This document shows positions 33,405 to 41,260 of a DNA stretch of 64,000 nt, piece by piece. The notes beneath the pieces were generated by a model. The model had not been told where the DNA came from, made no database searches, and saw nothing but the letters and a program-made list of their open reading frames with translations. Source of the stretch: Actinomycetes bacterium (GTDB lineage: Bacteria; Planctomycetota; Phycisphaerae; JAACET01); assembly GCA_030614915.1 (NCBI GenBank), contig JAUXAG010000010.1, positions 36,580 through 100,579 of the forward strand, in the 5' to 3' direction. Every line of letters begins with the position of its first letter. The stretch's first letter is position 1. A program made the position numbers and the translations under genes.

Positions 33405-33495
33405 CAGCCCAAGCAGCGGCTGGCCAGGGCGGTGGGGATCCTGTAAAATAGCCAACTGACGCGTTGTAATAATGGGCTAAACGGCGGGCTTGATA

Positions 33496-34527
33496 ATGGA
33501 CTACCAAGGCAAATACCCAATTTTCGATCCGGCCAGAATTCGCCGCTATCCGCTCAAGCACCGCCGCAACAAGGTCCAGCTGCAGCAGCTGGTCGATCCT
33601 GTCAAACTTCACGGGCGGGATTTCGGTCTGGATCCAGAGACTGCGAGTCAAATTGCTCAACTGGCTCAGGCAGTGGTTAGCGCCCGGCGAGACGATAAGC
33701 CGGTGGTGGTTTTCAGCGGAGCACACCTGATAAAGAACGGTCTGGGCCCGGTGCTGGTTGATTTGGTGGACCGGGCTCTGGTGAGCCTGGTGGCGGGCAA
33801 CGCAGCGACGGCTATTCACGATTTCGAGTTGGCCCTGATCGGGGCTACCGCCGAGGATGTTCCCGATGCCCTGGGCAAGGGCGAATTCGGGATGGCCGAT
33901 GAGTTTGCCTACATCAATGAGGCTATGCGTCTGGGCCGACGGATGAAGCTGGGCCTGGGCGAGTCACTGGGCCGAATGATCTGCTGCGAGGATTTTCGCC
34001 GAGAGGTGCTGGCAGAGGTGGGACTGAGCAAAGCCCCGAAGGAATTCAAATTTGCCCGGATAAGCCTGCTGGGGCACTGCTATCAGAAGGATGTGCCCTT
34101 CACGGTGCACGTGGGAATCGGCACCGACGTGATTGACCAGCATCCTTCGTTTGACCCGGGGGCCAAGGGCGAATGCAGCGGGCGGGATTTCCTGATATTC
34201 ACCGAGCAGATTTGCAGATTCACAGAAGGCGGCGTGTTCTTGAATATCGGCTCGGCAGTGACTGGGCCGGAAGTCCTGCTCAAGGCCGTCTCCATGGCTG
34301 CCAATGTGGGCTGCAAACCGAAGGGCCTGATTACCGGTGATTTCGACCTCAGGGCCTTTGAACCGGCCGGCATGAGCGATGAATCTTCGCCCTACTACTA
34401 CAACCGCGACCAGAAGAGTGTGGTTACACGCATTCCCCGAGCCTTCGGCGGCCAAGGTTTTTACATCCAGGGCAACCAACTGCAGACCGTGCCCGCTCTT
34501 TATTGCGAGATACTCAAAAGGCTCTGA
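33496..34527 (+). CDS. deoxyhypusine-synthase-like protein of unknown function
   Basis: 343 residues. The segment 'VVVFSGAHLIKNGLG' followed by VAGNAATAIHDFELALIGATAEDV strongly resembles the NAD-binding core of deoxyhypusine/homospermidine synthase family proteins, and 'GGVFLNIGSAVTGPEVLLKA' fits a conserved glycine loop. The usual active-site Lys context at the C terminus is not recognisable; instead it ends 'FGGQGFYIQGNQLQTVPALY'. Bacteria lack eIF5A, so a polyamine or other NAD-dependent role is possible. ATG 33496 is preferred to TTG 33490. Confidence 0.6.
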   Translation: MDYQGKYPIFDPARIRRYPLKHRRNKVQLQQLVDPVKLHGRDFGLDPETASQIAQLAQAVVSARRDDKPVVVFSGAHLIKNGLGPVLVDLVDRALVSLVAGNAATAIHDFELALIGATAEDVPDALGKGEFGMADEFAYINEAMRLGRRMKLGLGESLGRMICCEDFRREVLAEVGLSKAPKEFKFARISLLGHCYQKDVPFTVHVGIGTDVIDQHPSFDPGAKGECSGRDFLIFTEQICRFTEGGVFLNIGSAVTGPEVLLKAVSMAANVGCKPKGLITGDFDLRAFEPAGMSDESSPYYYNRDQKSVVTRIPRAFGGQGFYIQGNQLQTVPALYCEILKRL

Positions 34528-34604
34528 TGACAAGGGCTCGTCCTTGGGCCCCAGAGAGCTTTGGACTTGACCTATGGCCTCAGGGGCAATAGATTGATCT
34601 GCCG

Positions 34605-34678
34605 GGGCGATTAGCTCAGTTGGCTAGAGCGCCTGCTCGACAAGCAGGAGGTCACTGGTTCAAGTCCAGTATCGCCCA
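34605..34678 (+). tRNA. tRNA-Val(GAC)
   Basis: 74 nt. Acceptor GGGCGAT/ATCGCCC, D loop with AGTTGG, anticodon stem CCTGC/GCAGG with loop TCGACAA (anticodon GAC), T arm CTGGTTCAAGTCCAG, discriminator A, no encoded CCA. Position 33 reads C rather than the nearly universal T, which is unusual. All stems pair well. Confidence 0.85.
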
Positions 34679-34767
34679 TTGGAACAAACGGTCTTTGCTC
34701 GGCGAGTTGGCTTTCGTACCGGCCAATAGGTTTGGCTAGTTGAGACTCCGGAGGAGGTAGTTGCCGA

Positions 34768-35280
34768 ATGTTTATTATCTACATGCTAATTGGTGCCTTG
34801 CTGGTGCTTGCCGGCGGGTTTCTGGCCATCTGGTATCAGGCCAAAAAGGTCAGACAAATCCACAGAGAAGAAATAATGGCCGAAAAGCAGATAGAAGCGA
34901 ACGCCCAAGGGTTCAATCACATCACGGATTTGAGGTCCCTGATGCAGCAGAACACGCCGGAGCAGGTATTGAAGTGGATTGGCCAAAACGAAAAGTGGTT
35001 TCTTGATTCCAGACTTTTCCTTCCCCGCAACTTTGCCCAGAAGTGGCTCTCCATCGGAAAGCATTGCCGGCGACTGGTCAAGCTGAATACTAAGCTCAAG
35101 GAAATGACTGATGAACTGCGCAAAGGGGGTATCATAGATGAAATGCGCGAATGTGAGTCTCGTTGTACGAGGCTGGCAGAGGAGGCCTTGGACGAGATAT
35201 ATCGGGATATGAATATTGCTCCGATCGCCACTGAAGAGCCGGAGGATCAACCAGAGGACCAGCCGGAGGATCAGACATAG
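34768..35280 (+). CDS. hypothetical membrane-anchored protein with acidic repeat tail
   Basis: 170 residues: one N-terminal membrane helix (~3-22) then a soluble helical domain with 'LRSLMQQNTPEQVLKWIG' and 'LPRNFAQKWLSIGKHCRRL', ending in three tandem P-E-D-Q units. No family recognised. A GGAGGAGG ribosome site lies before the ATG. It is followed by a strong terminator and so is probably monocistronic. Confidence 0.65.
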   Translation: MFIIYMLIGALLVLAGGFLAIWYQAKKVRQIHREEIMAEKQIEANAQGFNHITDLRSLMQQNTPEQVLKWIGQNEKWFLDSRLFLPRNFAQKWLSIGKHCRRLVKLNTKLKEMTDELRKGGIIDEMRECESRCTRLAEEALDEIYRDMNIAPIATEEPEDQPEDQPEDQT

Positions 35281-35319
35281 AGCGGGGTTATTCGGGGATA
35301 GGTTCTGATAATAATTAAT

Positions 35320-35387
35320 GGCCGTCTGCCAACCCACGGGCACGCTTCGTCCCCTCCGGAGCAGCCCACCGGCAGGCGGCCTTTTTT
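35320..35387 (+). terminator. intrinsic terminator with long loop
   Basis: GGCCGTCTGCC (35320-35330) pairs with GGCAGGCGGCC (35371-35381), one G-U pair, over a 40-nt loop, followed by six T. Ends the membrane-anchored protein gene. Confidence 0.75.
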
Positions 35388-35473
35388 CTGCGCCTATGCG
35401 GGCCGCCTTTCCCGCAGGTGAGCCTGTAAAGCCTTTACCGGCTAAATTGTCCACGGATTTCCAGGAAAAAGCC

Positions 35474-35502
35474 TTGACTTGGCTGTGGCTCTGTTGTATC
35501 TG
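35474..35502 (+). promoter_or_regulatory. promoter upstream of the beta-barrel lipoprotein gene
   Basis: TTGACT (35474-35479), 17 bp, TATCTG (35497-35502). The -35 is good, the -10 is weak. About 215 nt of leader without a recognised gene follows. Confidence 0.4.
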
Positions 35503-35721
35503 ATAGGACGCTGCGACCCCAGGCAGAGGCCGGAAGGATATTCGTAGCCCCTTGCTTGAACAAGCCCGATTTGTTCCGGGGCCAGTCGTAGCGGCTGTAT
35601 CGACCGTAAGTAAGTACGTGGCAAAACAAACAGTTATGTATGCCGTTTTCCTTAGCCCAGAAGACTTCTCTGCAAAGTTCGATATGAACTGCTTCTGGTC
35701 TTATCCTGAAGGAGACTTTCT

Positions 35722-36705
35722 ATGATCGTGAAGTTATCCAGGATAGTGGTTGTCGTTCTCTCTGTGGTTTCGATACTCTCTACAGGCTGTGCACCAGTCC
35801 CGCCTCCGCCCGCTGGAGATGACTCTTCTGCTCTAACAGAGGATAAATCTTTTGCTCGAACAGAAGCCAAATCTTCTGCTTCTGGACTTCCTGCTATAAC
35901 ACGGGATTTGAGAAGGCTGACCTGGGAAGTAGGCCCGGAAGCCTACTATTACAAGTATGTGGAAGAGGGTTTTATGCAGCTCGAGGGCATGTATTATGGC
36001 CTAAACCTTGGCTTCACTCTGAGAAACTGGCTACCAACCTCTCCAGAGCTATCCTCCGAAGCAATGGATATCGCCTTCTGGAAGTTAATGCTTCGAGGAG
36101 AAGCCAGGTTCGCTTTTGGGGACGTTGACTACGAGGCCCCGGGCTGGGGAAGCGTAGACAATGTAGGTGACCGTACCTTCGAAGTTAGACTTCTTGTCGG
36201 CCCTGAGTTCCCCACCGAAAACACCATGTTCACCGTCTTCACGGGACTAGGATATAGATATCTGCATAACGATACACGCACCTCGGCGGTCGATCCGTCC
36301 GCCTATGAAAGAGAATCACAGTATTTATACCTCCCCTTAGGGGCCCAGATGACTAGCCAACTAAGCCATGGCTGGTCCTGGGGCCTAGCAGCAGAGCTCG
36401 ACGTCTTTCTTTGGGGAAACCAGAGAAGCCATATAGATTGGTACTGGATTGAGCTGTACGATCCGGGTCCGCCTCCCATTTATATTTGGCATTACGAGGA
36501 GTTTATAGACAATTACCAAGAAAGAGGTTATGGCCTGCGGGCCTCTGCTAAGCTTCAGAAAAAAGGCGACAAGATAGATCTCATAATCGAGCCTTTTATC
36601 AGGTACTGGAATATCAACGAGTCCAACAAGGACTGGGCCTGGCTTGCCTATGAGCCGACAAACAGTACCATGGAGGCAGGTGTACGGGTCATGCTGGGTT
36701 TCTAG
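35722..36705 (+). CDS. outer-membrane beta-barrel protein with lipobox
   Basis: 327 residues. The N terminus ends in LSTGC, a lipoprotein signal peptide cleaved before Cys24, then a Pro- and Ser-rich linker. The rest has alternating aromatic beta strands ('GLNLGFTLRNW', 'FTVFTGLGYRYLHND', 'GLRASAKLQ') and ends in GVRVMLGF with a C-terminal Phe, the usual signal of an outer-membrane barrel. Function unknown. GGAGACTTT precedes the ATG. Confidence 0.65.
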   Translation: MIVKLSRIVVVVLSVVSILSTGCAPVPPPPAGDDSSALTEDKSFARTEAKSSASGLPAITRDLRRLTWEVGPEAYYYKYVEEGFMQLEGMYYGLNLGFTLRNWLPTSPELSSEAMDIAFWKLMLRGEARFAFGDVDYEAPGWGSVDNVGDRTFEVRLLVGPEFPTENTMFTVFTGLGYRYLHNDTRTSAVDPSAYERESQYLYLPLGAQMTSQLSHGWSWGLAAELDVFLWGNQRSHIDWYWIELYDPGPPPIYIWHYEEFIDNYQERGYGLRASAKLQKKGDKIDLIIEPFIRYWNINESNKDWAWLAYEPTNSTMEAGVRVMLGF

Positions 36706-36910
36706 AAATGACAGGCCTGCTTTTGTGGAATCAGGCCGTCAGCCCCCTTTGTGGTATGTACTCTGTATTTCTTTCTGTATTATCTGCGTAATCTGCAAAA
36801 TCCGCGTCCAATCATCTTTCTGTATTTCTTTCTACACTTCTTTATTTCCTTCGTGCCTTCGTGGTGAGTTCTTTTTCTTTCTTCTTTCTTCCTCAAGCCT
36901 CAAGCCCCAA
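36706..36910. other. pyrimidine-rich intergenic region
   Basis: No gene. The strand is strongly C/T-biased, with repeated TTTCTTTCTGTATT motifs and a TTCGTGCCTTCGTGGTGA phrase of a kind seen as a dispersed repeat in many bacteria. Confidence 0.4.
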
Positions 36911-37200
36911 GCCTTTTTTACGCCGGGGGTCTCTTTGTTTTGCCCCCAGGTTTATCCTGGGGGTTTCTTTAGTTTAGCCCCCAGGTTTATCCTGGGGGTT
37001 TCTTTTCCGTCATTGCGAGAAGGCCGAAGGCCGACGCGGCCTTATCACTGCTTTAGCAGTAATCCATCTTATATTTAGCCCCCAGGTTTATCCTGGGGGT
37101 TTCTTTTCCGTCATTGCGAGAAGGCCGACGCGGCCTTATCACTGCTTTAGCAGTAATCCATCTTATATTTAGCCCCCGGTTTTACCGGGGGTCTCTTTGT
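36911..37200. repeat. array of terminator-like hairpins with a ~100-bp direct repeat
   Basis: A half unit (36918-36938) and four hairpins at 36943-36963, 36978-36998, 37079-37099 (all CCCCCAGG-TTTAT-CCTGGGGG) and 37173-37191 (CCCCCGG-TTTTA-CCGGGGG), each followed by TTTCTTT or TCTCTTT. Between them a ~75-100-bp spacer containing CATTGCGAG and the palindrome ACTGCTTTAGCAGT occurs twice, the first copy with an extra 7 bp. The last hairpin holds the 3' end of the radical SAM gene. Confidence 0.75.
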
Positions 37201-38144
37201 TTAGTCTTGCGGGCGAATGGGCCGTGATTTATAGCCAGATAGTATAGCTGGTCGTTGTGCGTTTGGGTTTGCACCAATCCCTGAACAGACAAATATTGAA
37301 GGTGTTTGCGGACCTCGAGCAGGTTTAGACCCAGGCCCTGGGCAATGTCCTCGGCGGTGCACGGCCGGCGGGAGAGCATCTCGAGAATCTCGCGAGGTCG
37401 GCCAGCGCATTCGCCTAGCTCATCGGCAGGGCGGTAATCAGCGATGACCTCGGCGCCGGCGCCAAATATCTCGGCAAATCGCCGCATCTGTTCTTCGGGG
37501 ACGCCCACGGCGTATTCCTCGACGGCCGGGCGACTAACGGTATTGAGCTGGATACGGTCGGGATTAATTTGCCGGGCGATCTGGGCGATTTTCCGTAGTT
37601 GTTCGGGAGCATCATTCACCCCGGCCAGCAGGAAAACCTCCAGCCAATATTGCCCCTTATACTCTTTGCGGAAAGTTATGAGTCCGGCGACCATCTGCTC
37701 GAAGGTAATCCCCTCGGCTGGACGGTTGACACGGGCAAAGGTCCCGGCGTCACCGGCGTCCAGCGAAGGTGCGACCAGATCGGCACGCAGCAGAGCCGAA
37801 CGCACCTCGCCCAGGCTCAGCAGAGAGCCATTGGTCAAGACGGCCACCGGTATGTCGGTCAAATTTTTTATGCCGGCAATCAGCTCATCGATTCTGGAAT
37901 AAAGGCTGGGCTCTCCGGAGCCGCTCAGAGTAATGTAATTCGGATTCGTGGCCAGCTTCTCCTTGAGTTGGGCTAGGATATCTTCCAGGGGCACCCATTC
38001 TTTGCGGAGCAGAGTCTTGCAAGTGGTCCGGGCCAACTGGCAATAGATGCAATCGTAGCTGCAGGTCTTGAACGGTACAAGGTCCAGGCCCAGAGATCGG
38101 CCCAAGCGGCGCGAAGGCACTGGTCCGAATACATAACAGGCCAT
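37182..38144 (-). CDS. radical SAM protein with C-terminal winged helix
   Basis: About 320 residues. The cluster motif CSYDCIYC (CxxxCxxC) follows 'GPVPSRRLGRSLGLDLVPF'; 'ITLSGSGEPSL' is the SAM-binding region; C-terminal 'LSRRPCTAEDIAQGLGL' looks like a winged helix. It belongs to the 'GPVPSRRLG' radical SAM group of unknown substrate. ATG 38144 is chosen at the start of conserved sequence. The last five codons and stop lie in a hairpin repeat, suggesting the C terminus was altered by repeat insertion. Confidence 0.8.
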   Translation of the reverse strand: MACYVFGPVPSRRLGRSLGLDLVPFKTCSYDCIYCQLARTTCKTLLRKEWVPLEDILAQLKEKLATNPNYITLSGSGEPSLYSRIDELIAGIKNLTDIPVAVLTNGSLLSLGEVRSALLRADLVAPSLDAGDAGTFARVNRPAEGITFEQMVAGLITFRKEYKGQYWLEVFLLAGVNDAPEQLRKIAQIARQINPDRIQLNTVSRPAVEEYAVGVPEEQMRRFAEIFGAGAEVIADYRPADELGECAGRPREILEMLSRRPCTAEDIAQGLGLNLLEVRKHLQYLSVQGLVQTQTHNDQLYYLAINHGPFARKTKQRDPR

Positions 38145-38178
38145 TGTAGTTTCTCGCGGTGGTTTGGAAAAGCAGGAG

Positions 38179-38802
38179 CTAATGGCCGTGGTGCGAATAT
38201 TTGCCCTTGGAAAAGAGCAAAGGGAAAACGATGTCACTTGCACAACAGGGCAGCCACACCGCCAGGAACAAAAAAACGGGAATAAGCACGATCATCAGCG
38301 TTTTAAGCTCGTCGCCCAGGCCCATAGTCATGTGGAACAGCGAGGCCGCGGTGCTCAGCAGCACGTGTCCTGCGTGGGGGAATTTGGTCTTGGGCCAAAA
38401 ACAGGCGATGGCAATTCCAATCAAGGCCAACGGATTGACCAGCCACCAATGCTCGAGAAAGCCAAGGTGGATGCCTCGGTTGGGAAATCCGAGCAAATAT
38501 TCGCCCAGGTATGGAATCACACAATCGCTGAGCGTAGCGATGCCAACGGCTCCGAAATAGCCGATTGAGACGGTTGCCCACAGACGGCCTTTGCTGTGCA
38601 GCCGATACATTCCAGCAGTAACCATGGCGCTGAGCAGGACGTGCAAAGGGTGAAAGACCTCGAACAGCCGTTCGGAGACCGAGCGGGGAATCTTGACCTG
38701 GTCAATGATCACTATTATGACAATGCCCAGCAGGGCCCCGAATATGGTGAAGGGAGCGTGAGACCTGAGTTCTTTAGCGATATCTTTGAGCGTAGAAGTC
38801 AT
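38179..38802 (-). CDS. hypothetical multi-pass membrane protein with His-rich end
   Basis: 207 residues with about six hydrophobic helices. It contains 'HLGFLEHWWLVNPLALIG' and ends in GKYSHHGH. Several His residues (in 'EVFHPLHVLLS', 'HAGHVLLS' and 'HMTMG') lie in or beside membrane helices, suggesting metal binding. No family identified. It precedes the radical SAM gene by 34 bp and is probably co-transcribed with it. Confidence 0.65.
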   Translation of the reverse strand: MTSTLKDIAKELRSHAPFTIFGALLGIVIIVIIDQVKIPRSVSERLFEVFHPLHVLLSAMVTAGMYRLHSKGRLWATVSIGYFGAVGIATLSDCVIPYLGEYLLGFPNRGIHLGFLEHWWLVNPLALIGIAIACFWPKTKFPHAGHVLLSTAASLFHMTMGLGDELKTLMIVLIPVFLFLAVWLPCCASDIVFPLLFSKGKYSHHGH

Positions 38803-38914
38803 TGAGCACCGTTATCGTCAGCCCAGTACATACTAAAGTAAGCCACCAGCCGGATGCAAGAACATAACATGGTATGGCACAGAGGGGTATAAGAATTCCG
38901 CCGGGCGGTTTTGG

Positions 38915-39137
38915 GGCTGCATTAAGGTTTCCCAAGGACACTTCGTGTCGCCGAATCAGGATACCAAGGCCTTTATTTAGCCCCCGGCTTTACGCCGGGG
39001 GTCTGTTTAGCCCCCAGGTTTATCCTAGGGGTCTCTTTGTTTAGCCCCCAGGTTTATCCTGGGGGTCTCTTTGTTTAGCCCCCAGGTTTATCCTGGGGGG
39101 CTCTTTGTTTAGCCCCCAGGTTTATCCTGGGGGTTTC
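38915..39137 (+). repeat. 34-bp tandem array of terminator-like hairpins with MITE left end
   Basis: It opens with CTGCATTAAGGTTTCC, matching the left end of the MITE-like element, but no right end was found. Hairpins follow at 38981-39001 (CCCCCGGC/GCCGGGGG), 39011-39031, 39045-39065, 39079-39099 and 39113-39133. The last four are spaced at exactly 34 bp, unit TTTAGCCCCCAGG-TTTAT-CCTGGGGG-TCTCTTTG. A diverged unit sits at 39153-39174. Confidence 0.8.
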
Positions 39138-39304
39138 TTGCTTTGCCTAACGCCCCCGGCCTGCGTGCCGGGGGGCTCGGTTTTGGGTCAAACTTGACGG
39201 CCCGCTTGGGGCCGACTATCATGATTTCCAGGGCCAATCGGCAGAACTGTATCCAAAAGCTGCAATTAGAGCCCCAGCGCGAACTTCCGGAGTTCTCGGC
39301 TCGT

Positions 39305-39934
39305 ATGAGGATTGGTCGGATGGCTAAAGGCATGAGCGATGAGAGCCTGTTTGGCCAGTATTGTGAGGGAGCCAGCGAACTGCTGGAGGTTCTCATCAAT
39401 CGCTATCGCCAGGAGTTATATGCTTTTCTGGCGAAATTCCTTGGTGATGCCACCCTCGCTCAGGACGTGTTTCAGGAGACTTTTTTGCAGATTCACTTGT
39501 CCAAGCACACTTTCGATCAGGCCCGGCGGTTCAAGCCGTGGCTCTTTGCCGTGGCAGCGAATAAAGCCCGCGACGCCCTGCGAGCCCGGAAGCGACATCG
39601 GACGGTTTCCATAGATGCTTCGCTGGGCTCGGACCCCAGCGAGGGGGGCGGGCGTTTCGTGGACCTGATAGCTTCGGGCGAGCCGACCGCAGTTGAGAAA
39701 TTCTCCCAGGCCGAGGCAGCCCAACTGGTGCGGGAAGTAGTCGCGACTATGCCGGACCATTTGCGGGAGGTACTTCTGTTGGCTTACTTCCAGCGGATGG
39801 CCTATAAGGAGATTGCGGAGATTGTGGGGGTGCCGCTGGGGACGGTAAAGAGTCGGCTTCACGCGGCACTTGGGAGTTTTGCCGGACTTTGGGCACGAAA
39901 AACATCGGCTAAGCTAAACGGTGATCTGCCATGA
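39305..39934 (+). CDS. ECF-type RNA polymerase sigma factor
   Basis: Sigma region 2 in 'LAQDVFQETFLQIHLSKHTF' and 'WLFAVAANKARDALRARKRH', region 4 in 'LLLAYFQRMAYKEIAEIVGV' with 'PLGTVKSRLHAAL'. The frame is open from 39143, but that part is translated hairpin repeat and low-complexity sequence. Candidate starts are ATG at 39305, 39320 and 39332; I list 39305 because GGAG lies upstream, with moderate confidence. It overlaps the anti-sigma gene by an ATGA, the classic sigma/anti-sigma pair. Confidence 0.83.
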   Translation: MRIGRMAKGMSDESLFGQYCEGASELLEVLINRYRQELYAFLAKFLGDATLAQDVFQETFLQIHLSKHTFDQARRFKPWLFAVAANKARDALRARKRHRTVSIDASLGSDPSEGGGRFVDLIASGEPTAVEKFSQAEAAQLVREVVATMPDHLREVLLLAYFQRMAYKEIAEIVGVPLGTVKSRLHAALGSFAGLWARKTSAKLNGDLP

Positions 39935-40965
39935 ACGACTTGTCAATAGAACAACGCCGGCAATTGACGGATTACTATCTGGGACTGCTCGATGAATCCC
40001 AGGCCGCCCAGGTCCAGCAGTTACTGGGTGAATCGGCCCAGGCCCGCGAGTTTATCAAGCGAGTCGAGCAAAGCCTTGAGCCCTTGAAATCCCTTCCGGA
40101 GCCTCAAGCACCGGATTCGCTGGTAGCTCTGACCTTGGCCAGGGTGCGCTCAGCAGCGGCCTTGGAATCTCAGCAGAACGCAAAGGGCTTGAGTCTTGTC
40201 GGGGCGGAAGAGTCGCCCGGCCCAGCAAAACCGAGGCTGTTGCGTTTTCCGGAGCTGATTACCATCGCCGCCTCCATTGCCCTGGTTGTGGGGCTGTTAG
40301 TTCCTGCCGTGCGACAATGGCGCCAGATGAGCCTTCGACAGAACTGCGAACTGCAGCAGGCTTCTATCGGCACGGGTATGCACAGTTACGCGGCGGCTCA
40401 CGACGGTAAACTTCCCCGGATAGCTGAAAAGCAGGGACAGCCCTGGATGCGCTTGGATAGGGCCAGCCCCAAACGTACGGACACGTCCAATCTTTTCTTA
40501 CTGGTAAAACTCGGCTACAGCAAACCAAAGCTTTTCGTTTGCCCCAGTGTAGGGCACAAACCCCAGGCCTTGAAGTACCCGCTGAGCGAGCTGAGTGACT
40601 TTCCTTCCGAATCTCTCGTCAGCTACAGTTATCAGAACATGTTTGGAACGCACAGACCGGGACTGGATTCCCCGGAGGGCTTTGCCGTCCTGGCCGATCG
40701 CAATCCACTGCTGAAGCTTGGTCCGCGTCCGACTCCAGCTACGTTGTTTTTGGTCAATATCTCGCCCAACCATGGCCGTGATCCCCGGTATCGGGGTCAG
40801 AACGTTTTACGGCTCGATGGATCGGTCAGCTGGAACACTACAGCCCAGGCGGGTTTTAGAGGGGACAACATCTGGCGGCCGGCCGACTTTGTCGGCCAGG
40901 CCAGTGCCGCCTTGCAAGGGGTGGAAGTCCCGGCCAATCGCGAAGACAGTTTCCTGGGGCCCTAA
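39931..40965 (+). CDS. anti-sigma factor fused to a pseudopilin-like (H-X-DG) domain
   Basis: 344 residues. The N-terminal ~60 residues ('LTDYYLGLLDESQAAQVQQL') resemble the cytoplasmic anti-sigma helical domain without obvious zinc ligands. A membrane helix lies at ~108-126. The outer part ('SIGTGMHSYAAAHDGKLPR' and later 'ISPNHGRDPRYRGQNVLRLD' then GSV) resembles the H-X9-DG tail of planctomycete DUF1559-type pseudopilins. So the sensor side of this anti-sigma seems taken from a pseudopilin. Translationally coupled to the sigma factor. Confidence 0.72.
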   Translation: MNDLSIEQRRQLTDYYLGLLDESQAAQVQQLLGESAQAREFIKRVEQSLEPLKSLPEPQAPDSLVALTLARVRSAAALESQQNAKGLSLVGAEESPGPAKPRLLRFPELITIAASIALVVGLLVPAVRQWRQMSLRQNCELQQASIGTGMHSYAAAHDGKLPRIAEKQGQPWMRLDRASPKRTDTSNLFLLVKLGYSKPKLFVCPSVGHKPQALKYPLSELSDFPSESLVSYSYQNMFGTHRPGLDSPEGFAVLADRNPLLKLGPRPTPATLFLVNISPNHGRDPRYRGQNVLRLDGSVSWNTTAQAGFRGDNIWRPADFVGQASAALQGVEVPANREDSFLGP

Positions 40966-41029
40966 GAACTTGTAAATAAATGGTTCTCCTCCGAAAAGGT
41001 CGAGTTGTTCAAAATTCACGAGTTCTTTG

Positions 41030-41082
41030 TTTAGCCCCCAGGTTTATCCTGGGGGTCTCTTTGATTATCCCCGCTTTATCGT
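41030..41082 (+). repeat. terminator-like hairpin repeat after the anti-sigma gene
   Basis: CCCCCAGG (41035-41042), TTTAT, CCTGGGGG (41048-41055), TCTCTTT; a decayed second unit with CCCC/GGGG follows. A single family copy, probably ending the sigma/anti-sigma transcript. Confidence 0.7.
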
Positions 41083-41260
41083 ATGGGGTTTTCAGCGTCC
41101 AAAGCCACTTAGCAAGTTCAACTGAGCGGGCAGAGCTGCCGATGTAGCATTTGTATGTATGTATACGTCGTTGCTTGGCTCTACCAGGGCGGCAGATCGC
41201 CCTTTGGTCTTCGGCAGCAGAGACGGCGTACTTATAGGACCTCGTCTGTCGGGACAGAAG

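Noticed and set aside
39005..39137. CRISPR-like regular 34-bp repeats
   Set aside because: The repeats are directly adjacent with no unique spacers and consist of a terminator-like hairpin; no cas gene is in the window.
39143..39304. N-terminal extension of the sigma factor
   Set aside because: The extra 54 codons translate a hairpin repeat and a Gly/Arg-rich stretch not found in ECF sigma factors.
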